Below are positions 38,669 to 50,146 of a DNA stretch of 64,000 nt, piece by piece. The number at the start of each line of letters is the position of its first letter. The first letter of the stretch is position 1. The notes beneath the pieces were generated by a model. It was not told where the DNA came from, did no database searches, and worked only from the letters and a program-made list of their open reading frames with translations. Source of the stretch: Solen grandis (taxonomy: Eukaryota > Mollusca > Bivalvia > Adapedonta > Solenidae); assembly GCA_021229015.1 (NCBI GenBank), contig CM037783.1, positions 53,084,904-53,148,903 of the forward strand, read 5' to 3'. The translations under genes were made by a program, and so were the position numbers.

Positions 38669-39077
38669 GAAAAACACCATGTCCCCCGGTGCTTCCGTAC
38701 ATAAAGATATACTTAGTCTAGATTGCATGCAAAACTTTCCAAACCCAAAATGCGACGATGACGCCAACTTTAACGCCCGGGTAAGTAGAACAGTGGATCA
38801 TATTCCTCAAACCGTCGAACTTAGACTGTTGGTACTGATGGGTCACCATCTCACGACAGAGTCTATAAAGGAGGTCATTACCATATCATGCTCTATACCA
38901 CTCCATGCATATTCATGCTATGATAATTAAGCAATTCAATCGGGCTGACTACGGTCATGTCTGTATGCCACTTCTTACTTTACTAGAACATTTCGTTTCC
39001 GTCGATTTGGACACTTATACTGTGTTTTTGATTATAATAGTGCTTTGCGCCTGGGATGGTATTTAACATACCCCCAC

Positions 39078-39116
39078 TCTCTCTCTCCCCCCCCCCCCCC
39101 CCCCCACACACACACT
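39078..39116. repeat. CT/poly(C)/CA simple repeat
   Basis: CTCTCTCTC passes into a run of about 18 C and then ACACACACACAC. Confidence 0.9.
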
Positions 39117-39486
39117 AAACCCTGTCCCTGGGGATACGAACTTCGGCAACTTGACTAGTTTGATTCCGTTATTGCACATGCGAGTATACATTTTATCATT
39201 ATTTTGTTTATGAATGGAATATACATGTACTTTTATATAAACACTACGAATTCATTTAAAGGTATTGAAAAACACAGCCATGACATTTTACCAGATCTTA
39301 GTTGCACGACACACGATGTATGCCTGTTTGCACGCACGCGCAAATTGGTGTTGCTATGGACAGTTTTATTTTTCTATATCAAATATCTCGTAAGATTAAT
39401 GAAATACGGCTAACATGTCACTAATAGTGGGCCATACGTTGATGTCAAATTGACATTACATACTCGCGCGCTTTAATTCTCGCATT

Positions 39487-39666
39487 AACACACACACACA
39501 CACACATGCACGCATATGTACCTGGTAACATTTAATGGGCATCATTCAACTGCACATCCGTCCACACCATGTATTTTAAAGCACGCAAAATTGCTCGCTC
39601 CTGCGCAATTTACCAAACACAATAAGCAAATGGACAATACACACACACGTACGCACGTACGCGCAT
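39487..39666. repeat. CA and ACGT-type simple repeats
   Basis: (CA) runs lie at 39489-39506 and 39640-39648. The second is followed by alternating CGTACGCACGTACGCGCATG. Confidence 0.8.
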
Positions 39667-39724
39667 GACATTTCTCACTTTACAACAATAAAGCAATACC
39701 ATTATAGACAGATTAACACGTTAC

Positions 39725-39754
39725 CTTACTCAGCCTGTTCTTGATGATATCCAT
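39725..39754 (-). CDS. VAT1: Candidate VAT-1 first coding exon (10 codons)
   Basis: The minus strand reads MDIIKNRLSK from an ATG in an ideal animal context (ACACCATGG). It is followed by a good donor, AAG|GTAACG. Splicing in phase 0 to the acceptor at 35718 keeps the frame open straight into the VAT-1 leader (NRLSK|LTDTQSN). Support is the start context, the donor and the matching phase; no transcript is available. It could instead be a chance match, or the first exon of something else, with VAT-1 starting at the ATG in exon 2. VAT-1 N-termini are variable, so similarity cannot decide. Confidence 0.5.
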
Positions 39755-41650
39755 GGTGTAATATTTAATCCACTTTCATATATAAGATACTGATGTATAA
39801 TGCTACATGAGATCTTCCGCCTACGCATGTAGTCGGTTTCATATGGGTGTCGCAAACATGGTCCACCTAAGCTCTGACCCCCAAATGGTTGGCTGTGTGT
39901 GCTTTATTCAGAACACTCTTTTCATATGTTTGTTCTGATCTATAATGGACACGACAGGCGCTGAGAATGCTTCTCCGATCTCCAACTGTTACTTGGTCTG
40001 TAAAGTTTCCTAATTTGGAACGGACAGAAATACGAGACGTGTGAACAGAAGTAATTGTGGTAATTATTTGATCACGTTGCTGCTATGACGTGGATTCCAT
40101 ATTCCAGCATTTGTATGCAATGAGTGATGATAATTCCTGATAATTGTCTCAGAAATCGTGTAGAGCTGATTCGACTAATTGGAATGATAGCAGATTTTGT
40201 CAATGGTTTGAATAGTGTTTATCAAAAAACAGTCACCTGGGTAAGCCATCTAAAATCAGTGTAGTAAATTGTACACCTGAACAGAGCTGGGTATATTTAG
40301 AAACATACAAATTCAGTGGTGTGAAATTATATAAATGCGTTTATTTTATACATTCAGTTAAAACAATTGAATTCCATGGGCATGTAGGGGGTTAAATGAA
40401 TGGTATTACAAGCTGATATAAATTTTAACTCCAAAGAATGCTAAATCAATTGGGGACACTGTCTCCAGCGAGGACTTCTATATCAAAGACGGTTGTCAAG
40501 AGATGAGCAAATGTCTCCAGAAAGTGCCCAGTCTTTGTCATAGTTCTATATGTCGATGGTCGATAATGCTGACCGACAAACTTCCATCTGACAGCGATCA
40601 ATACCAGAGCAACACACCTCCCCTACCACAATCGGGAGGTCACTTTTCTCGAGATAATTATAGTTATAATGAGATAAATTGCTCCCAGGTTTTAGGTACA
40701 CAATAGCCGCTCTGAGTATCTATCTCAAGTACGTCATGTGTATACCTGATTTTGAAAAAGTCAATCAAAGGGAGGTATGTACGCGATAAGGTTCGGTGTT
40801 GTTGCCGTGCGGAATGCATTTTTCTGTCTCGAAAATCCATCTTATCTTAAATTGTAAATACGTTTGAAGTGACACTCACTCTACAATTGTTAAAATTTTC
40901 AAGTTGAAGAAGACTATGATGATGACTCAGAATTGAACGTAAACACGACAATATTTACAGAGACGTACCATGTGCTCGAAATCGACAGAAAATAAATAAT
41001 TTTATAAAACGTATTCTTATAACACTTTGACACGGGTAGAACAACTCGGCATTGATTTAGCTCTACGGAAAGGAAAGTAGATGTCCATCTATTCCTTATT
41101 GGATTAATTAGCCTTATCATCTCATGTACTTATTTGGGTGCGTCGCTTTCTAGCTTTCACTGTATTAGTGACGATACTTGTAAAGATGCACGAAATAACT
41201 GTTGTTTAATATTATCGAGAGCATATGCATTCCTCTTGCTTAATACTTTACTGTGCTAGTCCGCTGTTCTTGTCATGTATTGGTATGTGTACAACGAAAA
41301 AAAAAGAAGATATTGCTGATTTCAACAAAAATACTTAATGGGGCGTTGGTAGGTTCAATACCTGAAAATATGCAACTAAATCTATATCATAAGGAAAATA
41401 TTTAAAAATTAAGGTGCATGCATTTTAAATTTAGCAATCAGATTTGAAAATATTTGACTGTAAAGTGAACATATCATCATATGAAACTGAGCCAGTATGA
41501 TTACAACAGACTAAATTTTTACATTCATTGAGTCGTAAACTAAATTCCCTCCTTAACATGATAAATCTGATTTAAGGTAGATTTTGACAATTTGGGATGA
41601 TTAAATCAATTGAAATAACGCATAAACCTGTACACCAAAAAAGAAGTTAA

Positions 41651-41655
<5 letters not shown>

Positions 41656-41695
<40 letters not shown>
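41656..41695. repeat. (AC)20 microsatellite beside assembly gap
   Basis: Twenty AC units end 14 bases before the N run. The repeat probably caused the break in assembly. Confidence 0.95.
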
Positions 41696-41697
<2 letters not shown>

Positions 41698-41708
41698 TCT
41701 AAACCCAA

Positions 41709-41808
41709 NNNNNNNNNNNNNNNNNNNNNNNNNNNNNNNNNNNNNNNNNNNNNNNNNNNNNNNNNNNNNNNNNNNNNNNNNNNNNNNNNNNNNNNNNNNN
41801 NNNNNNNN
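41709..41808. other. Assembly gap (100 N)
   Basis: Exactly 100 N bases, the usual placeholder for a gap of unknown size. Open frames crossing it are meaningless. Confidence 0.99.
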
Positions 41809-44228
41809 ATGAACTTTATCAGTAAAAAGAAAAAAATAAACATAATTGCAATATGAAACTGAAGAATACAAAATACCACCAGTTATCTAAAGGCGACCAA
41901 TTTTGCCTCAGCACTACCTTTGGGAAGCCCTAGTCCCAAATGATATTTGGCGTAAAAATTCAAATTTGCTTAGGTACGCCCCTCAAATTATTTTGTTTTC
42001 TGTTTCCTGATAAAATCAGGATAATAGAAAAGCTTTGCTGATACTGAAAATAATATCTTTATTTGATAAGCAGTTGTTTTTGTTTACGTCACACGTCGAA
42101 CTTTACGAGTTTCTCGTATTACATGCTAATTAAAACTTGCAGCCCCAATCTTTGGCAAATCTGTTTTCAGGTTTACATGTTTAATATATATAGGATCTGA
42201 CATGAATTGTTTTTCATATCAAATTTTAGAAAACGAGTTCATGAAAATGTTATTAGCGACCTCTGACAATGACAATTCGTGTCAGATTCTTTTTATCATG
42301 TGACCTATACTGACAGTAAATCGAGATTAAAACAAGAAATGAACGGACTGTGAACGAATTACTGTTTGTAATCTAACCACCAAGAACAAAGTTTCAAATT
42401 AGAACTGATTTCGCATACTTTTTAAGCATCATTATACATGTATGAGAATGCATCTTTTTTATCAAATTTAAAATTCAGCTATATTTGTCATTTACCAAAA
42501 GTTGTACATGACTATTTTTCATATATTTTTCCTATGGGTTACATTCCGGACCGTTAAAATCACGTTCCTAAGATATGATTTGGAACCCACAATACCTGAC
42601 ATGACAATTAACCAAGGAAATAGACCATAAGGTATATAATATAAGGTATTGTCTCTCTATATAACCATTCAATGACCGGAGGCGAAAAGGTATGTCAATA
42701 ATTGGAACTCTACCAGGTCACGAGGTGGGTTTCCTTATGTTTTATGGCGCTTTAGCGGAAAGGAAATAAAAAAAACACGCTTGTTTCCCGATAGGGAAAA
42801 AATCGAAAGTGTAAAAAAGGCAAAAAAAAACGAATGTGTAGAGATTTGGTGGTGAGTTTGAACGTTATAATTTAGCAAAATAGAAAGCTTGATACTTGCA
42901 ACGAAAATTTGCATATTCGTCAACAAAACGCGTTAAAGGTTTCATGAATCAGTTATTTTTTAAATGCACCCATCAGGCGAATCACGATAAATTAATATTT
43001 CGTCCCTCGTTTTTTTGTTTTTTTTCTTGTGCATTGCGAAGCAAAACATGGCAAGTGCAGGGCAAGTTTCGAATTTTTCTGACACTCCGTTAGATGAAAC
43101 AGGACAATTTAAAATTTTGATGCAGATATTATCACAACTAGCTTTGATATTTTAATATAGTTGATATCAATTTAAAGTATGCAGATTCCAGAGGGCCTCA
43201 CTCGGTTGAATTTGATCTAATTTACACTGATGTCATTTATTTTACTTACTTCTTCTCTTTCTATCTTCCTAACTTTCCTATTTTGTTGTGCTTAGAAAAA
43301 GTACATTTGTCTACTAATAAGTATTTTTCCCCACTTGATATATAGAGCATACCATAGTAACGACAACTTCGAAAGGGGAAATAAGCTTTATAAGCATTAG
43401 GGAGCTTTCGTTTAAATCCCCATGTATTAATATCAATACCTTTATGACATCCTGTAACGTATTTACATTTCATATATATATATGCTTCACTGATGTTTTT
43501 CTTTGTAACTATGTTTGGGAAATAAAATATGTTTAAACCAAAATTTTATGCTGTTGGAGCGCAATTTCGCTTACAGTCAGAAACCTGCAAGCGACTCATT
43601 CTATCCATAGCATGAACAGTACAAAGGTGTTTCGAAACCCTGCTATACACTCTCGACTTTTCGACTTGTGCTCCATCAAAGCGACAACTAACATACGTAT
43701 CGGACTTCTCGCCACGCCCACGCGAAATAGCAGTAACAACCAACATGGTCTCAAGAATACATGTCATATCATTTATTCGAGAATACCATACCTGTATCAG
43801 AAGTCACTCAATTAGATTACTGACTCTATAGGCATTTATATTCAGTGATGCATAGCGGTCAACTACATAATCGTAAAAGCTAAATTCAACAACGACGTTG
43901 ACATGATCGGTCTTATTTGAGACCCCTTTGTCTTTTTATATATCCCTATTTTTCGTAAGTGAACTCCTATTTTATAGATTTCTTTTTTGACGATAACCAT
44001 TTTGAGTCATTTCATTCATTATACCATTATACTCTATGACAAATTTTAAAACTGGGGTTAGATGGAATTCCGGAAGCGTGTTGCTTTGCGTTTCGTTGCG
44101 TTCGGCAAAGAAGTCTCTTTTATATCAAAATAAAGCTTTTCTTAATATCCCTTTACATATTTGCTTCATAATCACATACATTTAATTTAGACAGTACCAT
44201 CACCATTTCCCACAGAATTATGACGGGA

Positions 44229-44507
44229 GTGGGCGGTTGTTGGTTCGATCTCCCGGCCGCGACATACCAAAGTCGTAAAAAGTGGTACTGATATAGCTTC
44301 TTTGCTTGGTGCTCAGCATATAAGGGTAATTTCAAGACTGTTCGATCCTGTGTCGGTATAACGTTACCTGTTGTGGTATCATGCCACATGTCTCCGGCTT
44401 GGTACTTCAGTGTGGCAGCACTAAATCTGTCTCAAGTAGACATAGTCTCCAAATGATTGAAATACAGTCGGCAAGACGTTAAACCCAACAAACAAACAAA
44501 CAAACAG
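44229..44507 (+). repeat. SINE-A copy (tRNA-derived), near full 3' part
   Basis: It begins near GGTTGTTGGTTCGATCTCC (B-box region) and continues CGACATACCAAAGTCGTAAA. It passes through GTGGTATCATGCCACATGTC and CACTAAATCTGTCTCAAGTA, and ends GACGTTAAACCCAAC followed by an (AAAC)n tail. The A-box side is decayed. The order is the same in the copy at 50147. Confidence 0.8.
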
Positions 44508-45450
44508 ATTTGTGACCTTGACCTTCATGTGACATTATGGAAACTTTTTCATTAATCACCATGGTTGGGTATGAACTACCAGCATACATAACTTTAATTT
44601 TGCTTATTTGGTTGCTTTTTGGCAATGCGTTTTTAAAATTAGCTTTTTCAGTCACCGTATAAACGATACAATATGCAGTCGAATATATGCAATACATTTT
44701 TCATTATATGAGATGCTGAGATGCCATACCATATTTGTGAAGAATGTATGATGTATTCATGTAGTTTACATGCAATCTATCAATCAACCCAGCCGCTTTA
44801 GTGGTATACATTTGGTGTTTATATACCTTCATGCAATAGATTTATTAGGATTCATGCTACTGGTCGTTTACTCTATACAAGGAAGCAATATACTTATGTA
44901 TTATGGGTGAACATTTGCATATGGTAGAATTGTCAATACGAGTTTCGTACATACAGCTAAAACAACTAAAAAGTACAAGGCCACAAAAAAGTACCCTGCA
45001 GATAACATATTGGAAGAGAAGAGTGAAGTGAACCAGTTGAAATGGTTTACACTAGAAAAGGAGAAGGAAGTATAGAAAACATACTACCCCTAGACAGAAT
45101 CATGGACAACAATGTACAGATTATCAAGGGTTTAAAACAGCTGAAAGGCCGAGAGTTGTACACACCGAAAGGTATGACAGCTGCGAATAATTTTAGGATG
45201 GTACTGTGATGAATATCGTTTGAATATTTGCCAAAATTAAGACGAACCTTCTTTGGGGTTTCGAAATGTCCGACCCACTTCGGTTTGATCATCTGTGTGT
45301 ATAGGAAACAATTTATATCGCAAATCCATATTCTCTCCCCTGCTCTTCGTAACTTTAATAATATTTTACAGTTGGGTCAAAATATGAAAAAATATTTTAT
45401 ACTGACGCAAAAAGGAAACTGTGGAAATGGCTTGAATGATTACTTTTGAA

Positions 45451-45552
45451 GTTCGATCCCCGGCCGCTACATACCAAAGTCGTAAAAAATGGTACTGGTA
45501 TAGCTCCAAATGATTGAAATACTGTAGGTGGACGTTAAACCCAACAAACAAA
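45451..45552 (+). repeat. SINE-A copy with internal deletion
   Basis: GTTCGATCCCCGGCCGCTAC and CATACCAAAGTCGTAAAAAA are followed directly by TATAGCTCCAAATGATTG and GACGTTAAACCCAAC. About 170 central bases present in the 44229 copy are missing. Confidence 0.8.
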
Positions 45553-46279
45553 CTCATCTGTCGTATTCTGTTAAAATTAGCGGTACAATATTATGTTTTT
45601 GCAACGTTAAATGTCGTAGGGGTCAAACTTCAAATTAGCAACTGATGATGTTAACTTGACACTGCTTTTTCCCAGAGGGTTTTTCTGTTAATGTGTTTTT
45701 GTTCAATACCAAGTATGTCCACCTCCTTCCGATCTTGAGCAAAAATAATGCCCTGGGAGAACTGAGGAACGTTCTTATATATGACTATTATTCTGTTTTA
45801 ATATAAAATGCAATCCCGTTCATTTATGTTGTAAATAAATATCGTTCATATGCAATAAAATCATATTTGAATTCATTTTCTACATTGTATATATTCATGA
45901 TCTATTGTTTTTATATACAATAAACTAAAATAAATTTCAATATATTTCAGTTCATATAGGAAAAACACCCGTAGTAGAAACAGTATTTTCATACTATTGT
46001 ACAAATGAATTGTGGGTAAATTATTCATAACCTACCATTCATTGACTTCATGAGCTTTACGTTCATATACGTTAAGGGACATTATTTCAGTAGTTTCTAG
46101 ATTTTGCTTACATTGGGCGATGTCGGGCTGATGGTAAGAAGCATGTTGTACCCATGTTGTACCCATGTTGTACCCATAAAGTAAACTAATCAATCATTGA
46201 ACTACCCTTTTACTGAATATTAGGAAAGGAGTACACACTAGAACAATTTTAGCGAATTTATTACGTAACAGCCGAGGTT

Positions 46280-46628
46280 CAAAGCTACAGAAACGGGTCA
46301 CTACTATACGTTTGAATTACGATTGACTACGAAAAAGACTTATTCACAAAGGAAAACACATGTAGTATACTCGATTAGATGATATTACAATGGTTAGTAT
46401 TGATTCTACATGAATGTATTGTATTACAGACATATCTTGTTGCAAGAAAAAAATATTTTGCGTTGACCTATAAATGTCGCAATGTCATATTGTATATGTT
46501 TAAAGGGACACCATAAATTGTTTACTTTGTTCGATTCCCGGTCGCGGTAAAATACCGTCGGCTATTTTTCATGTGAATAAATGTTTTTAAAGCCTTCAAA
46601 ATTTTAAGGCTTCATATTCAAATAAAGA
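46280..46628 (+). repeat. Repeat family B, copy 1
   Basis: The strongest part is GCAATGTCATATTGTATATG, AAAGGGACAC, GTTCGATTCCCGGTCGCGGT, then TACCGTCGGCTATTTTTCAT. It closes with a small hairpin AAGCCTT...AAGGCTT. The same order occurs at 49805-50118. GTTCGATTCCC fits a tRNA B-box, so this is possibly a SINE. The weak similarity upstream to about 46280 suggests a longer element. Confidence 0.65.
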
Positions 46629-46700
46629 AAGAAACAAAAATTCAGTGGAGCTCTCTGAATGAGACTGATAAACGTTTAACGTTGTTTACGTGATGCCATT

Positions 46701-46902
46701 TTCGTTTAAATATGGCGACCGGCAGGATGTAGTTGTTTCAAAAGAAAAGTGTTCGTCTTGATCAAGGCTATAAAGCCGAAATATTGAAACAGAGTGTTGT
46801 TAATACATAACTCATCATATTGTCCATTTTTAAATTATCTCCCATGGCCATAACTTGAAAAGCATACAAGGTTGACTTGAAACGCCATGTATAAATAAAT
46901 AG
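46701..46902 (+). repeat. 202-bp direct repeat, left copy (Penelope-like 3' end)
   Basis: It is identical in length to 48778-48979, with only three substitutions in 202 bases, in the same orientation. The right copy directly follows a GIY-YIG reading frame, so the repeat is probably the 3' non-coding end or pseudo-LTR of a Penelope-like element. Confidence 0.85.
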
Positions 46903-47365
46903 TTAATAGTAATAAATAGTTAGTTAATGGCAATATATTGCAGTTCTTAAAGTGATTCATTCATCAACAGAAAGAGTTAAAACAATTATTTATTTGCAAG
47001 TATAATAGCACTTGTCGAAAACAAGTTGCCACTTTGCACTAGGCAGTAAGCAAAACACACTAAATTAAATATATTCAAAGCTGGCAGCCCAAATGAGCAA
47101 TTAAATTATGCTAGGACCCATTCTTAATGAAGTAAAATCGCTCTAACTTTCTCTGTGCAGAGTGTACGACGAAGTTTACCATTGCACATGCGTACCAGGT
47201 ACGCATCGCTTATGTTTTCCATAATGTTAGGAAATATTGTAAATCTGTAGAAATAATCATTCGGACCGATGTGTAGGGCACAAATGATGAAGAAATAGAA
47301 TACTTACAACAGTTTTCTCCTTTGAAGCGAGGTAACAGATGCTTGCTTGCTTCAGACAGTTTAAA

Positions 47366-47392
47366 AATGACGTCACATATCACGTGGTATGG
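47366..47392. promoter_or_regulatory. CRE plus E-box pair
   Basis: TGACGTCA and CACGTG lie 9 bases apart in AATGACGTCACATATCACGT. Both are canonical bZIP and bHLH sites. No gene start is evident nearby, so the function is unknown. Confidence 0.3.
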
Positions 47393-47477
47393 TCACACTG
47401 TCATTAGGTCAACCCGTTATGGAACTGGGCGTCAGGTACGGGATCAATCTCATTAAAATCATATTGAGTATACTCTA

Positions 47478-47771
47478 TCATAGTTCACTAACTGAATCTG
47501 ACCACATCGTGTAGAAGGTCGTCTCAGATTGACCTTTGTGTAAGCCAATCGAATCAGCGCCTACAAAATCGTTAGGTATAACATCGGGAGGTAACCGCAT
47601 CACTAAAATTAAATTAAAAGATGGTATACTGTTGGGAGAACTACCACATAATCCCGAGAGTACCAAATCAACTTCTTTTTCTTCAGGCTTCTGTAATGTA
47701 GTAAGAACATCTTTCGCAGCAGTTGTTGAGGCATCCATTTTAAATGTTTTACCGAAGTCAGTTTGAAACAC
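47478..47771 (-). CDS. Hypothetical open frame, 97 codons
   Basis: I do not recognise this product. The frame is complete from ATG to TGA. A second ATG, at codon 12 (AAAATGG context), would give MDASTTAAKDVLTTLQ and then KPEEKEVDLVLSG. The composition looks more protein-like than the AT-driven frames around it. There is no signal peptide, membrane segment or known motif. It lies between the two 202-bp direct repeats, so it may be part of a mobile element or a chance frame. It could be a first exon, but no strong donor was found. Confidence 0.25.
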   Translation of the reverse strand: MFQTDFGKTFKMDASTTAAKDVLTTLQKPEEKEVDLVLSGLCGSSPNSIPSFNLILVMRLPPDVIPNDFVGADSIGLHKGQSETTFYTMWSDSVSEL

Positions 47772-48044
47772 GCTATTTAATTAGTTTAAAATCGAGCACT
47801 TGTTTCTGCATATAGGTTACTTCATAGGTCAATCTGACGTGACCGTTCCGTAGGAGATACGTATTATTTAAATGCATACAGACACAAAAAGATCTGATAC
47901 AGCATGTAAATAATTTAGATATTATTATTATTGTTGCTCCAAGAAATGATGGATTGTGATGATGCTAAAGGATATTTCATTAAAGAATAAGACATATATA
48001 CGTACTAAATTACTAATAATCTCGAAATAGTTTCAATTCCAGTC

Positions 48045-48175
48045 GCAATGTCGTGTTTCTTAGTATAAAAAGTCAAAACACAGCCTTTGCTTTGTTCGAT
48101 TCCCGGTCGGGGCAAAATGCCTTCGGCTATTTTTCATGTAAATATTTTGAAGCCTTTTTGTGTTTAAAGGCTTAA
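48045..48175 (+). repeat. Repeat family B, copy 2
   Basis: GTTCGATTCCCGGTCGGGGC, then CGGCTATTTTTCATGTAAAT and the AAGCCTTT...AAAGGCTT hairpin. A short GTCGCAATGTCGTG match precedes it. Confidence 0.7.
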
Positions 48176-48532
48176 TAAAAAATAAGTCGGTAAGAAATAG
48201 TTGAAAGACAATTTGGTCAGCACTTTGAATACATTGTATCATATGAGTCTTTTATATTTTTAAAGCCTTTCTCAGGTGGCTTTATAACCAAGAAGAAATT
48301 AATTATGTATATTCTGCCTTGTGATCTCCCATTTCGTATAAAAATATTTAAACTACTGGAAGGGTAAATATACTTAAGTTAAAGATTAAATACATGAGAT
48401 GTGTGTCAGTTTTGCCAAAAGAAACTTGTTACTTGATATAAAGCATGAAAATTGAATATTTACAAATGTTCTGACATGGTGTTGCTTTCTTGAACAGCCC
48501 ATACATCGAACACTGGCTCACTCTTAGGCTGA

Positions 48533-48979
48533 ACTAGACTTAATGCGATTAGTTGCAAACAATGCAGTACCGTAGTATATGTTGGAGAGACAGAAAGACA
48601 AGTACGAGAGAGGATTAAGGAACACATTAGAGAAGTCCGCTTAGTTAAAGCCAAGCCAATAAACACACACTTCACCAGGACACAGCATTCGATTTCGGAC
48701 ATGACATTTACAATTCTAACATAATTATATGATGCAACAAAAACAGAAAGACAGTTTCATGAAACTGTACAGATAAATTCGTTTAAATATGGCGACCGGC
48801 AGGATGTAGTTGTTTCAAAAGAAAAGTGTTCGTCTTGATAAAGGCTATAAAGCCGAAATATTGAATCAGAGTGTTGTTAATACATAACTCATCATATTGT
48901 CCATTTTTAAATTATTTCCCATGGCCATAACTTGAAAAGCATACAAGGTTGACTTGAAACGCCATGTATAAATAAATAG
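48533..48979 (+). pseudogene. Penelope-like element, GIY-YIG domain relic and 3' end
   Basis: Penelope-like elements encode a reverse transcriptase followed by a GIY-YIG endonuclease. Here the frame 48533-48724 reads CKQCSTVVYVGETERQVRER, then IKEHIREVR, KPINTHFTRTQHSISDMTF. The YVGET core, the R...H spacing and the HF...H(S)xxDM motif are typical of that domain. A TAA at 48722 breaks the frame, after which LYDATKTERQFHE continues. The reverse transcriptase part is missing, so the copy is 5'-truncated or broken. The last 202 bases (48778-48979) are repeated at 46701. Confidence 0.8.
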
Positions 48980-49480
48980 CAACTGAGAGAAGTAAAGTGA
49001 TCCAAAACCATAATTCTTCCTGTTGTGTGTGTGTTTTTGTTTTGTTTTTGTTTTTCTTGTTTTTTGTTTTTTGTCCAGACTACAGATCAGATACAAGGTA
49101 TTGCTGATTTTAAACTCAAAGTATAGATAGATGGAGAGAAGAAGAAGTGCAGTGACCAAGAACTTGAACCCTACCTAGTCCCCTTTATTTATTATTTTAT
49201 TGAATATTTTTGTGGGATCACGACTTGATAATTGATAACATTACTACATTTCAATTATCATCAATAATTTGACATCATTGGAACGGGGTCTTAATGTGTT
49301 TGGCTTGGGCGGGGGCATTGTGTTTTTCCACACATCTTTTTAAATAGTGTTTATACATTTGTCAATCTTCTGATACTATTCCTGAATGAAATAAATGAAT
49401 TAAAAGACTAGGCCATTCAACCACGGAACAACACTAATGCTAAATGTCAGGGGAAGGAGATAAAGTGAATCTACCTCGCC

Positions 49481-49601
49481 CATGAGTTGTGGATAAGGAA
49501 ATCCCACCCAAGGGTTGAGATACGTCCAAAAATACGAGGCGTGCCGGGATTTTTCGGACGTATCTCAACCCGAGGGTGGGATTTCCTTACCTACAACTCA
49601 A
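49481..49601. repeat. Long hairpin, ~51-bp arms
   Basis: The left arm (49483-49533) and right arm (49549-49600) are inverted copies with a few mismatches around a 15-base loop. Core pieces are GGAAATCCCACCC, GGTTGAGATACGTCC and their complements. It may be a very short MITE or a fold-back remnant; no target duplication is clear. Confidence 0.85.
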
Positions 49602-49804
49602 TGGGTGCGGAAGATTGATTTTCTCACCAACCAACGATCATTTTCAGCTTTCTTTGTACACAACACCGCATTATGGTGTTTCTTTTCCACGTGGTACATG
49701 TACTTTCTAATCAATACACAAGACCGCATTACGGTGTTTCTATTTATAGCAAAAAAAACAAAAACAAAAAAAAAACCATATTTAAAATTCAAGTATACAA
49801 GATG

Positions 49805-50118
49805 CCAGTCGTTACTTTACGTTTGAGTTACGAATTGAGAAAATAAAAGAGAGATTTATTCATTAAGGAAAGTATTATACATTAGTATATTTTGGCATCG
49901 TTATTCTACATGTATTATACTACAAAAATATTACTAGAAAAAAACAACACTTTATGCTTTTTATCTTCCTTCCCGTTGCAATGTCATATTGTATATGCGT
50001 AAAGGGACACTACAAATTTCTTATCTTGTTCGATTCCTGGTCGCGGTTACTTACCGTCGACTATTTATGTGAGTAAATCTTTTCGAAGCCTTTCTATTTT
50101 AAGGCTTAATAGTAAATT
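49805..50118 (+). repeat. Repeat family B, copy 3
   Basis: GCAATGTCATATTGTATATG, AAAGGGACAC, GTTCGATTCCTGGTCGCGGT and the terminal AAGCCTT...AAGGCTT hairpin match copy 1 in order. Weaker similarity extends upstream through ACGTTTGAGTTACGA. Confidence 0.65.
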
Positions 50119-50146
50119 ATAGAGAGAAACGGAAAACAATCAGTAA

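Larger units (their letters stand above)
35719..39724 (-). other. VAT1: Putative VAT-1 intron 1 (4,006 bp)
   Basis: It is bounded by GTAACG at 39724-39719 and TTTCAG at 35724-35719. If the exon at 39725 is not used, this is 5' flank instead. It is AT-rich and holds the fold-back element at 38255-38668, a T-run at 37859-37870 and short CA/GT runs. The minus-strand open frame 36607-36831 is not recognisable. Confidence 0.5.

Noticed and set aside
41601..41879. Open frames across the N run
   Set aside because: They span an assembly gap and an AC microsatellite, so they are meaningless.
44930..45210. Possible coding remnant (frames reading EEKSEVNQLKWFTLEKEKEV and NNVQIIKGLKQLKGRELYTP)
   Set aside because: Both pieces look somewhat protein-like, but no family is recognised, the frames do not join and no element ends are visible. 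Too weak to list.
47170..47200. Palindrome ATGCGTACCAGGTACGCAT as an operator-like site
   Set aside because: Nine-base arms occur by chance in 64 kb, and no gene start is near it.
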